A stretch of DNA of 64,000 nucleotides, taken from contig SCFE01000049.1 of assembly GCA_004352715.1 (NCBI GenBank), forward strand, positions 91,879 to 155,878. Direction: 5' to 3'. Shown piece after piece: positions 33,533 through 45,500 of this stretch. Below the pieces are notes generated by a model. It searched no databases. It was not told the DNA's origin and worked only from the letters and a program-made list of their open reading frames with translations. Within the stretch, counting starts at the first letter, position 1. Every line of letters starts with the position of its first letter. This DNA comes from Hofstenia miamia (taxonomy: Eukaryota > Xenacoelomorpha > Acoela). Both the position numbers and the translations under genes were made by a program.

Positions 33533-33572
33533 ATTAATGTGGTATCATTTCAATGCCCCAAAAATTAATGCA

Positions 33573-33649
33573 GAAAAATTTATTTATATATATGTATATG
33601 TATATGCATATGTATATGTATATGTATATATGTATGTATATATATATGT
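33573..33649. repeat. (TATATG)n/(TA)n microsatellite
   Basis: Repeated TATATG and TATA units directly left of element Y. Confidence 0.9.
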
Positions 33650-33942
33650 CTTAGGGGTGTGCTGGAATCCGACATCCGGTAAAATTGGCAATTACACAAC
33701 CGGATCCGAATATCCGGTATCCGCTAAAATTTAATTTGTTTACCAGATAACGTATTCTGAGAAAAAACTTGATTTAAAAATAGAATTTTCGAAAAAAAAG
33801 CTTTATTTTTTAATGATATGGAAGTTTTCATGCAACAAAACAAGTTTTTCTGACATATCAAGGAGTAATCTATTTATTTATCTATTTTCATTCGAAAGAG
33901 GCCGATATAAAATAATAAATGAGGTTGTTATTCATTAATAAT

Positions 33943-35275
33943 TAGGGCAACCAAAAGTCATAGAAGTCATTTTTTTCTGTTGGTCTGTTTACCAGTCTGC
34001 ATAGAATTTGATGGTCTTAAGACATGGGTGCAGTTAAATATGAAATCATGAAGTCGTAAAAGCAGTATTTTTGTTTTTTGAAAAATACGGTAATATTTGC
34101 AGCTGAAATGTCATAAAAGTAATATTTTACCATAGTTTCATTAAAATTAAGAAAAAACTTAAAAATTAATGCTGGATTGTGACTGCTTTAAATCATTTGA
34201 AGATATATATATGGCTCGGCTAGTTTAAATTTTGAGTATGTTTGGCTCGGCTCGGCTCGGCTCGGCTCGGCTCNNNNNNNNNNNNNNNNNNNNNNNNNNN
34301 NNNNNNNNNNNNNNNNNNNNNNNNNNNNNNNNNNNNNNNNNNNNNNNNNNNNNNNNNNNNNNNNNNNNNNNNNNNNNNNNNNNNNNNNNNNNNNNNNNNN
34401 NNNNNNNNNNNNNNNNNNNNNNNNNNNNNNNNNNNNNNNNNNNNNNNNNNNNNNNNNNNNNNNNNNNNNNNNNNNNNNNNNNNNNNNNNNNNNNNNNNNN
34501 NNNNNNNNNNNNNNNNNNNNNNNNNNNNNNNNNNNNNNNNNNNNNNNNNNNNNNNNNNNNNNNNNNNNNNNNNNNNNNNNNNNNNNNNNNNNNNNNNNNN
34601 NNNNNNNNNNNNNNNNNNNNNNNNNNNNNNNNNNNNNNNNNNNNNNNNNNNNNNNNNNNNNNNNNNNNNNNNNNNNNNNNNNNNNNNNNNNNNNNNNNNN
34701 NNNNNNNNNNNNNTATATATATATTCATTCGATTTCAATTAATGTACTTCCTGGCCTAACTCACGAGAAGCTCAATTGCTATATAATTGTTGACCCGACA
34801 CACTGGTCGACGAGTTTCTAGATCTGGCCATGTATGAAAAAATATTAAAGGAACTATATACATTATTATTTCACTGCTATAATGGAAGTAAAGATGATGG
34901 AAATTTTATCGGAATTGTTTGCTAGATTTCGAAAATGTCAAGCACCATCCGCCGCAGTTGAGAGAAGTATATCTATGTTGAGAAAACTCTTAAGTTATGA
35001 CTGAAATCTTAACCACAATAATATATGAAAATTTATGTGCTATTAAAATGTAGTGAAGTAGTTGCTTTAAAAAATTCACTTATTATTATGTAAGAATTTT
35101 TGTATTTGCTTTGTATGTTGTTCTCAGTAACATAAAGCGCTTTATATAGCTTGAATGGTTCATTTGAGAAATCAATGGTCACATTTTAGGACATATTTGA
35201 CTAAATTCCGTTATATGTTGTCATAAAAATAATTTTATATTTTGAATTTTTAAAGTCATATTTCTGGTTGCCCTA
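33943..35275. mobile_element. hAT-like element Z, copy B, nested in Y
   Basis: Ends TAGGGCAACCAAAAGTCAT and, inverted, TAGGGCAACCAGAAATATGA. Flanked by 8-bp target copies TTAATAAT (33935-33942) and GTAATAAT (35276-35283), 7 of 8 identical. Non-autonomous; contains (TA)n and GGCTC arrays and a 440-N gap. A second copy (27005-27550 plus 32153-32508) was split by a gypsy element. Confidence 0.75.
34241..34273. repeat. (GGCTC)n pentanucleotide array, enters N gap
   Basis: At least six GGCTC units run into the 440-N gap at 34274-34713, so the array's size is unknown. A related GGCTCG-rich stretch occurs at 54165-54265 beside the 1000-N gap. Confidence 0.9.
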
Positions 35276-35361
35276 GTAATAATTGAACAATTTATTATCT
35301 TGTATCCGGCAGTCAAATTATCCGGTATTCGGTATATACAATTCATTATCCAGATCCCATC

Positions 35362-35362
<1 letters not shown>

Positions 35363-35400
<38 letters not shown>
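35363..35400. repeat. (TA)n microsatellite
   Basis: Pure TA at the right border of element Y, probably its target. Confidence 0.95.
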
Positions 35401-35401
<1 letters not shown>

Positions 35402-36600
35402 CAAATTAACAAAAAATCATTGCTGTAATTTTAAAGGAAACAAGCATTTAAAAACATCAAACAGTTTAAGCAGCAGGAACTTGCTCACTTACCCTTCTGT
35501 AAAATACTGATTTCAAAAAATTACAAATTAATACAATGTAACAGACTTTAATTTTAAATTAAGCCAACACTACCGATGTTGAAAGAAGGCTGAAAGAAAA
35601 TATTGAATATTTAAAATTAATATGTAATAAAATCAAGTATACCTACTTTTTGTATTTCATATTCAATTGACGAGGAAATTCTAGTTGATTTTGAACACAG
35701 GATAAAAATTATTGTTAATGTTCAAATGCAAATCATTATAAGTTATTTGTAAAAGATAAGATACATCAATATTAAATATCAAAATTTGCTAAAACATTTC
35801 CCAAATTGTTTGTGAAATTCTGGAAACAACTTCACAATTATATATCTTCAAAGTGTACAAGCAAAACTTTAAAATCAAACATACAAACACAAAAAAGAAG
35901 GTTTCTTGATTTACTAAGGCCAATCCAGCTATGAATATGGACAAGCTACATCCGCTTGGAATATCAGAAAGGTTAGAAATCCATTATTTAAATTTTTTTT
36001 AACTGATTTCAGTTCTTTTATAGTTTCAACGTATTCTGTATGGTCAGTTTGTTGAAATTACAGTAAATCATCGCCCCCTGATTTTTTTTAAACATTATGG
36101 CGACAGGCATTTGCCCTTACATGAAATCTAATAATAGTCAATTACAAAATCTTAATTTGCAAATCATTCTAATTATCTGATTGATGTATTTTCCTTATTA
36201 ATCTTAATCTCTTCTTGGGGGCAATCAGCATTACCTATTTGAAAAATTATGCTACAATTAGATGTGCCTGCTCGCGAGAGCGGTTTGGTCCAGAATTTAA
36301 GTCGAATAAAGAGAGGAGACAATTCTCTATCTTGCGGTATTTTTAGATTTTAAATATCTTCATTAGTACTTGAGCTATAAGGATTTAAGGATTATTTCTA
36401 GAAACCATCACCAAGCCCGTAGCATTCATGGTAGTCAGGTATAGTCAGTGACTACCATAAATATTAATAAAAAGAATGCTACCATTTCAATTTTATTTCC
36501 TCATATTATATTTGATTATTGTATTGAAGATTCATCGGCTTATAAGAAATTCAAAAATTCTAATACAATTTTATTTAAGAGCGCATAAGTGATTAATTTA
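35401..36600. other. Intergenic; one weak exon candidate on the plus strand
   Basis: 35932-35990 (plus) is open from TTTACTAAG to AGAAAG|GTTAGA and reads NPAMNMDKLHPLGISE. It has acceptor- and donor-like borders, but no partner exon was found. Nothing else recognised. Confidence 0.25.
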
Positions 36601-37025
36601 CAGGCAAGAATGTGAACTTCTTATATCCGAACACCAATTCACCATTGGTACCCATAAGCGGCAAAATTATGAATTTCGATGTAGTCAGAATTTAAAATGC
36701 CTACTACCCGCACATATATTTAATAGCATAGAATTTTTCTACACACTTATTGCTTCTAAACACATTTCCGTTTGGTGGAGAACACTGTAAATAAACAATG
36801 CCACTTGTGGCGAAATTGTGAATCTTGAAGAAGTCAGATTTTAAATTGACTACGACTGACACATTTATTGCATAGCAAAGCTCCTTCAACACATTTCTGA
36901 TTGGTGGATAATATGCATATAGCTATGAAATTACGCCACATGTGGCAAAATTCAGCATTTATAGTAGTCAGATTTGAAATTGACTAATATCAAATTTATT
37001 GATTTAATACTACATCACTTTTGGA
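36601..37025. repeat. Tandem repeat, unit about 129 bp, a little over three copies
   Basis: Successive units share ACACATTTCCGTTTGGTGGA (36760) / ACACATTTCTGATTGGTGGA (36889) and a diverged ACACCAATTCACCATTGGTA (36631), then GGC[G/A]AAATT, AGTCAGATTTNAAATTGAC and a T-rich tail. The spacing is 129-130 bp. Units differ by many substitutions, so the array is old. Confidence 0.75.
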
Positions 37026-37710
37026 TGGATTGTTAAATATCGCAGGGCGACAAAACCAGTATAAAAAGCTGAGGCTGAAACTTTAAACTAACAATATCCT
37101 GTTTCAGATAATAATAATAATTTTAAAATGAATAAAAGACAATAACTATGAACTCTGCTTATTGTGCATAATATGTCCCAGAGTTGTAACTGGGCCGGGC
37201 TTGGGCTGTAAAATACAGAAATTTCTGCAAAATCTATCTAGAATAAGCGCCAATCAATTTCATTTATACTTTAAGTGTCCCAGCGTAAACTTTAAATTAC
37301 TTAGACAATACACTGGGTTTTATTTGCATGTTTGAGATAGTAATGCTGCATAAGCTCGTAGCATTTTTTATGATGTACCATAAACATATATTAATTATTA
37401 AAACTGTAACACAACTATCAATAATTTAAAAATGCCAATTAAAAACCTTTTCCAGCAGTGGACAATCACTTTTGATTAAATGCCATCACAAGTTGATTTT
37501 ATTGTTAAAAAGTGCAGGTGATGAACAAATGTTTTCATTTCAGTATTTTCAATAATATATTTAAATTTTTTATTAACAAAATTCTTATAATGGTTTTGGA
37601 TATGACAGCCCCTGGACCTGAATATTACCAATTGCAAACTGGCCGAGACAGGATGGGCTTGCTTTTTGGTTCGTTGCTCAGGCCCGGTTATAACTCTGAT
37701 ATGTAGTTGT

Positions 37711-37751
<41 letters not shown>

Positions 37752-39177
37752 TTTAGGGAATTTTATGATATTGTCATTAAAATCAATGCAAATTACAAAG
37801 ACAAAAATTTTTTAATAAACTTAAACAAATGATTTTGTATTGCTTTCTTTTGACTACTATAATTTTTTAGGCTTGCTACAAGCCTGACCATCACAGATAC
37901 TGAAAAAATCCCAGTAAAATTAGGGCACCACTCAATGACCTTGGAATATCTTTGCCACACATCAAGAAATTTTTAAAAGTTTTTTTTTTGCTTTCAAGGG
38001 CCTGAAAACCTTATAAATACATAAGCATTAGGTATGGAGACAATTTGAAACTTTTTTAATGATCCGAAATTTTCAAAGAATAATTTTTAATCTTTTCAAC
38101 AATCTCAGCCACATCAATACGTTTAATAGAGCCTTCAACATTGCATTAAATCATGTTTCCAAATAAATCTACCCATACCATAAGATTTTCACATTTGCTA
38201 ATAGTCTTGGGGACGATTCTTTGTGAATGTGAAAAACGGTTTGTCGTTTAAAACGAACGCCACAGTGTTTAAACTTAATCAAGAAAAGTCAATGCAATTT
38301 CTGTAGTCCCCAAAATTGTATGAATATATCAGAAATGGATCTGCTAATGAAAAAAACACAATTAATAGAACTTGTGGTTTTTCGTGTCTGCTACATTTTA
38401 GTTAAATTGATGCAGCAGCCGTTACTATTGATGATAATGCCACGAAATGTAAATTTACATGTGACGATAGAACCTCACAGTTTATCTATTTTGCACATTT
38501 TTGGGGTCAGAGAAATCCTGTTTGAATATGTGTACATGTACAGCAATAAATGCAAATTACTATATGCTAGTTTTTCGCAAACCACCACAAATTGATTATT
38601 AGATAGTATCGCATCATTAGTTTTATCAAAATTTCTGTGCATTACTATTGAAAATATGGCTCTATTGGTATCTGTACTGTAATCACCGAGTCATACTCAA
38701 TTTGTTGTATTATTTATTTTACTCATGTCCTTGTTAACTATTATGGCTTTTGGTTTAGGATTTGCTGATTGATTTTTTAGGTAACATTACATAATGGAAA
38801 CCCCATAAGAATTCCGTGGATCTGGAATAGATCTGAATCAAATAAAAATTATTCATGAACAAATTTTTAAAGAAGCAGATTTTAGCAGTCTCGGTCATCG
38901 TTTTTCAAAAACAAAGTACAGGTGTGTAAAAAAGTCTTAGCCATTAGAATTGTGTTGATAGTTTTTAATGTGCATAACTTGTAGTGTGAAAGTCTTTATC
39001 GTATATGTATATGTTAAATTTATTAAGCCAAATATTTTCTGCCTCATCTGCTAGGGCGGGTCCGCACCGTGCATAGATTTGCACAGTATTTTTAAGGTAG
39101 TCAATTCTGACCACTTCAGGCATTTAGGGGGTATAGACATTTCAGGTTTCTAGTTCAAAAAATACTACTGACTAACT
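37026..39177. other. Region downstream of the cadherin gene; no gene recognised
   Basis: Contains (TA)n at about 37718-37746. Minus-strand protein-like snippets at about 38320-37900 (e.g. VRFKRQTVFHIHKESSPR, then VDLFGNMI after a frameshift) suggest an unidentified decayed transposon. The 3' untranslated region of the cadherin gene should lie just below 39178. Confidence 0.4.
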
Positions 39178-39568
39178 TTATTCCATTTGATTTTCCTTGA
39201 TAAATACAGTTATTAAATTGTCAAATTGTATAAGACTTTCTTTACACATCTGCTTTTGATTCATTTTAATTAATTGCAAATGATCCCATTTTTTCTGAAA
39301 TATAATGCCTTTGTAAAGCAGCCCTGACTCTGACATTGAAATATTAAAATTTAAGATTATACCTGGATTTACTGCATTTGCTTCAGCAACTGGAACAGTT
39401 TCATTAGTCTTTACAGGAGGCGGTGGTATAGTTCCTCTAGGTCTAATAGAATTCGTAATAACTGGCTTAGGAGGAGGAGGCTTTTCAGTTGAGCTCACGG
39501 TGTTTTCATATTTGGCAAGATTTGTGATTGATTGCTTGTTTGGCTTACCAACATTTAATTTGTTGTCT
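39178..39568 (-). CDS. Cadherin last exon (proline-rich cytoplasmic tail)
   Basis: 391 nt in phase 2 to the stop at 39178. Starts with DNKLNVGKPNKQSITNL, has STEKPPPPKPVITN and GTIPPPPVKTNETV, which could bind SH3, WW or EVH1 domains, and ends VFIKENQME. An in-frame 33-nt segment 39362-39330 (GTATAA...TGTCAG) has weak splice borders and could be an optional intron, which would remove 11 residues. Confidence 0.88.
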
Positions 39569-42500
39569 CTAAAATTCCAATTATGCTTAATTGTCAAAGA
39601 GACTTACGGTTGTGTTGGTGCAAATTTTGGAGGAGATGGAAGTCCTGGAGTCCAGCAACTAACTGCTCTTCCAATATATAGGACAAGAGCAGCAATAGCC
39701 ATGGTAACAAGAACAGATATGAGAACTAAAACAAATAGAACAATGTTTCCTTCTCGAGTTCCTGTCAACCAATCAAAAGTATCACCAGATTCGCCTTCAA
39801 CATCAACTTCAGCTGCTACTTGCGTCTTCTCCACTTAATAATAAAATATTATCTTTAATCTTACATTAAACTTATTGTTTGAAAATTTGAAAATCACTAT
39901 TGCTAATATCTCTGTTAATAGCATCCATTTGAAATTGAGCTATGCTTGGATCTACACAGATCCTTTAAATATGAAATTATGTTGTTTGTAAATGGAGTCA
40001 TATTAAAGGGAAAGAATTGTCTAAGCATTGTCCTTTTCAAAAGTTCTTTTAAAGCATTCAGCTCAATTTCGATATCTCAAAAATTGGAGGAACAAGCAGT
40101 CATTTTTTGAAACGTGTCAAAGAGTATAAAAAAGGGAAGTTAAACACTGAAATATTTCAACACCATCATCAAATTGTAAACAAACTTTATTAATAATAAA
40201 ACTAAATGCAAGAATCATTATATGTAAGGACATTAAAACAAATCATTACGCCAAACAAGGAAATGAATTTATTTCAAAACCAAATTTATTTTGGTAAAAA
40301 CCTCTGCATATTTTTACAATTCATTGTAAATTGGGGTTTATGATTTTATGATAAAGTGTTTGGGAAAATATTTCTGACAACGATGACGATTGACAGGGGT
40401 GGTAAGAGTGTCTGCTGTTAACAACAGATACTGTTAATTTTAACTACATAGTGTGTGCTCTGTTAACAGCTAATCAAATTGATTTCAACCAACAAAGCAG
40501 CTTTATACTATATTTAGTTATTATACGGCGTAGCGCGCACTGGTGATTTTTCGTTTACGTAAATACGAAACTACACGGTGGTCGCTAGAAAAGCAGAACA
40601 TTTGAAGGGTCAAATTAAATCATGTGTGCTGAAGTCTGCATACAGACAATTCGGTTTAACAAAAAGATATCTGCTCGGTTCTTTTGTAAAGATAATTTAA
40701 ATAAAGTGTCTTCTATTTTAAGCATTAAGCTATCTATGTCATGTTATACCAAACGCAACATGCAAGCTGCTAATGTGAAAGAATAGCAAGTTACAACTCT
40801 ATGTTCAATTTCTTCAGCAATCTAATCCTGATTTCATTGAACCGGAAGATTGGCCTTCCAAAAGTCCAGCCCAAATTTCATGGATTATTGCATTTGGAGA
40901 TTGTTACTAACAGAGCTTCAGTATTGTCGACGTGACATAAAATCTATTGATGATTTAAAAACGAGCTTGGGAAAAGCTTGGAATGATATTCCATAAGTTA
41001 CCATTAAAAACGCTACACACGCTTGGATTTCTAGGTTAAGACACTGCTCTGAAGTTCACGGAAGGCATTTTGAACATCTGTGAGTGTAATATAACATATG
41101 CCTTTAAAAAACTTTGTAAAAGTTATTCTATGTAAAAATAAATAGCAGTTTGAAAAATTTTCTGCTTTTCTAGCGACCACCCTGTGTTTAGTTTACAAAA
41201 TAGAACACAGAGCTTTCTGCACGTCAGCGCACACTAGCAATTTAATGATCGCAGAAATTTAAAAACTCCTCTTGATCTATTTTCGCATTGATTAAACTGT
41301 TGACATATAAAATAGAACATAGTGTTTTCAATGGACGCGCGTGCACTGAAATTAATTAATTGAACAATTCGTAACGATGGAAGGCTTTGCTTCATTCAGA
41401 ACCAGCTGCGAATTATAGTTTATAGTTAAAAAAATTTCTTACAAGCAGTTTAAAAAAATTATGGCCATAGCTATATACAAGCAGTTTAAAAAAAAATTAT
41501 TGCCATAGCTATATAAAAAGTTGTTTTTTAAAAAAATGGACTGAATTAATTGATTTGGAAAAGAGAATCAAGCCTTTAGCCCATTACCTGTATTAAATAC
41601 CAGAGGTATTTTTAAATTTTAAACAACTGCTTCTCTGCCTTATAGTGAACATAATATATGTAAGTATATGCAACCTTTGAAATTGTTTAGACTAAATGTA
41701 TATTTATAATCTAAATTTTGAAGATGCAAAAACAGATATTCTTTCCTGTTACGGGATGTCAATTCGGAGCCCCAACTCAACAACTCCCAAATTTATGTAG
41801 CAAATTTTCAGTAACTGCTTTGGTGTATACTAGATACTTCATACTAAACGTATTGTACCTGCATAACTATTGGATCTCCAAAATATATTATACTATGAAA
41901 ATATTCATTACAATACTTAATGCTTTAGGCTTTTAATCGTAGCGGCCCAAAATTTTATAAAATTGTTTAAAATAAGTTTTATTTCTACTTTTGGAGAACA
42001 GAAAATTGTATTGCCAGGTGCGGCCCGCCCTCTTAGTGACGCCACTTGTAACTATGACACGGTTCCAACCAATAAGACACAAAAGTTTTTTTAAGAAAAT
42101 TTGTGTTTGCATAATGTTATTTGAACTAATTACAGTAATTGATCAAAACAGTACGCATTCCTTCGAAAGAACTTCATAGGGTCTTCATGTTCACACAATC
42201 TATCTAGAATAGTCCCTTACGTCTTTCTGGTAATTCATTTATTGCCATAAGACATGCAGTGTCGTAATAAAATCCATTGTAAAATGAACGATTGAGCAGA
42301 TTAAAAATCACTAGTGCGCGCTTGACAAAATTTTGATAAACTATTTAATTAATAAATTATTTAATTGTTAAATTAAATAATCAACAGCGCGCGCTTAGCC
42401 TACAGCGTATTAAAAGTTCTAGGTGAATTTATTGAAAGTATTTTACAAAAGCTCTTTATTAGATATTACTCTCAAATATATGTATATTGCAATACTTCAA

Positions 42501-45500
42501 TTGAAAATAATGTATATGATATTATTGGGAAAGACTGACCAAATTTTGTACGGTTCCGTCCATGATCAACTACCCAAAATCAAAGCTTAAAAATCTTATT
42601 ATGCAGTAGACTTGAAAATATAATATTTCAAATACAACATAGTCTCGAAATATCATATTTACATGTTATTTTTTAAAAACTGTAATATATTGGAATTATT
42701 TTCAGTGAAAAATTAAAGATATAAGACAGTTTTAGTGAATTCTCTTTAATTTCTCACCCCTCCTTATATAGTAAGTAGTTTAGAGTTACAACAGGGTTAC
42801 ACAAAAACATTTTGAAATGAATTGCGTTATTTGTATTTCTCAACAAAAATATATCATTGACTAATAAGATGATTTAAACTTGTTAAAAAAATGTCCCGTC
42901 CTTGACCAAAGTGTTTTGACAGTTTCTAAGTTTCCCATGAAAACATAAATTCTTGTAAAATATTGTGAAACTACTTAGGATCTTTACCCAAGTCAAAAGT
43001 ATTAAAAAAGTACCATTTACGACGAAGAAATTCAAATGTAAAGCAAGGCCAGTCAAATTTCTCTCCCGTCCGTGATCATAGTATAGTGTTATATGAAGCA
43101 ATGACAAAAAACTTGTTTTTGTAGGAAATTAATTCTTTGGTTTAAAGGTGGAAGCATGCCCTTAGTCTATCGAAAAAACAGTCTCAGTTGAGAATTTCCT
43201 ATTAAGGTACGAGTTCTTTAAACACAATGTCCCGTCTGTGACCAACACATAAAACACTCTTAAAAGTATTATTACTAAGTTGGATTGATGGAGTAACGCG
43301 TGTGTTTATATTGTGTTGTTAATGCAAAAATAAAACAAAAAATATTTTACAATGCATGCGCGTATTGTCAATTGGAGCATTCAGGGCTATGCCCCGGAAG
43401 TAATTTTCCTAGAACGCGAAAGGGATGTCATAGAATCGATAAAGTATTTTTTTCCAGAATTGATTCAATCCGCATAGAAATGGATAGAAAAATAATGTAT
43501 TATTTTTAAAAAGTTGCATATATACATCTTTCTAGCTTTGAACTTTTGTATTATATTTTTGCAAAAACAATTAATAAACTTTTCTATCTTCTATGATTAG
43601 TATCTATTATCTGATTTCTATCTTCTATGTTTTATCTATCATTTTATAGTTGAAGATGACTAGAACAAGAACATTTAATGTCATTTGAAGAACCTTTTAA
43701 TAGAATATTTTGAAAGCAGACATTGAATTTTTTATTGCCTAAATAGATTTTTTTAACAAACTAAATTGCAATAACTTTGCATTAAAACTAAATAGCAATA
43801 TTAGTGACATTTTTAACGTTCTTTAAGTTTGTAAAACATCGTATACTTTACTGCCAGTCTTATCCTCAAACTTTGTTATATTTTATAAATTTTAGCCTTT
43901 TGGTCAATCACATTAATCGTAATATTTCTGACTGTAAAGAGGTGTTTGGAAATGCGTTATTGAATATTTTTAAAGAATAATGACAGGAATTAATGAAAAA
44001 CATTATGGAAGCTTAAATGTTGAAAAAAATTGGCTCTTTTTTCGACTGGTCATGGACGGGACCGTACAAATTTGGTCGGTTTTACCCTATTGATGTACGC
44101 GTTAAATGGTGCTGTTCTTTCGATTTTAAAGCTGTATCCAATTAGAATTTGTTGCCGATCTTCGAAATTGGGGAAAAAATTAATCAATAATGATTTGAAA
44201 TCACTAGCAGTAACAGTGAAAAATTTTTTAGAGTAAATTTCACTTGTTCTCAAAGCTTACTACAATACAAGCCATCTTGCCGAGTCCCACTTCCTTAAAA
44301 AAGAAGGATGAGAATGTTAGTATTGATTTTAATACCTCTTATTATTTATCAATACCTTCTATTGATTTTAAATACATTAATTATCTTGTTTTTAATGTGT
44401 GTAATCGGTTATTTAACACAAATCTAAAAATTTCGAACACTTATTTAGTACTATCCAAATTACGACGAGTGATCAATAAGTTCTGCAACCAGTATGTCTC
44501 TATTGAATAAATGAACTGCAATCAAGTAGATATTTCTGTCGTGCTTCAATAATCGATATCTGAGCTAATTTCACGCATAATATTATAGCTATAAGTAGTC
44601 GTCGTTGTCGATCACAATCAGTATCACAAGTTATACTGGTTTTACACTCTGGACACCAACAGAAGACAACTTTCACTTCTACATTTTTTTTACAAGAATA
44701 AAACTGGGGTTGAAGGAGAAGGATATTGATCGCGAAGTAGCAGTCGTCTTACCAGAACGTGCATCTTCATTTGATACTGTTTGGCGATGGCTCCCACCTT
44801 CGGCGGTGGTTGTTTGAAATATTATGAACATTAAGGTCTGCGTCTGCCTTCCTTGTCCAAGGACATTGTTGCTCTTGCTGATGCCGAAGGATCGGCGTCG
44901 CAGACTCATGAGATTTCTTGCTGCTGCTTTTTCCATAAGTTATGGAAATGCCTACAGCATCATCCATGACGAATTAAAGATGACCAAGCGCTGCGCACGG
45001 TGTATACCGCACATGTTCACATATGATCAGCATGCACAAAGAATCCAGATTTGCCGCCGGTGGCTTGAAATGTTTTCGGAAAATGGACCGAAGCGACTGC
45101 GACTTGTTGTGACAGGAGATGAGTGCTGGATATCCTTTTTCACAATGGCCGACACGTCCTCCAACATGGTCTGGCTGACTGAAGATGAAGCTCGACCTCA
45201 GGCTTTGAAGACAAGTTTTCGCAGCGGTCTGAGGATGTTCACCATCTTCTTCAACACCCAAGGTGTCGTGGCTCTTGATAGTCTACCTGAGAAGTCAACA
45301 ATCAATGCCGAGTACTACACCAACACTGTTTTTGTTTTGGTTCTCCGCAACAGGGCTGAAACTGCAAGAACTAGAACTGGATCCCGTTTGCTGCTCCATC
45401 ACGACAATGCCGCACCTCACACTGCAGCCACAACTGTGTCATATCTGGAGGAGCAAGGAGTCCAGCTGCTTCCACACCCACCGTACTCCCCAGACTTGGC

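Larger units (their letters stand above)
33652..35366. mobile_element. hAT-like element Y (CCGGATA subterminal repeats), hosting element Z
   Basis: The left end TTAGGGGTGTGCTGG is followed by ATCCGACATCCGG, ACCGGATCCGAATATCCGG and ATCCGC. The right end has the same motifs inverted (GTATCCGGCAG, ATCCGGTATTCGG, ATTATCCAGATCCC) and closes ATCCCATCCCTTA. Terminal TAGGGRTG plus many short CCGGAT repeats near both ends is a hAT pattern. The middle is occupied by element Z. No transposase. It lies in a TA-rich target, so the duplication cannot be read. Confidence 0.6.

Noticed and set aside
35932-35990. Coding exon of a plus-strand gene
   Set aside because: Borders look like splice sites, but no in-phase partner exon was found within 1 kb on either side.
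36601-37025. CRISPR array
   Set aside because: Eukaryotic sequence with diverged 129-bp direct units and no short identical repeats separated by unique spacers.
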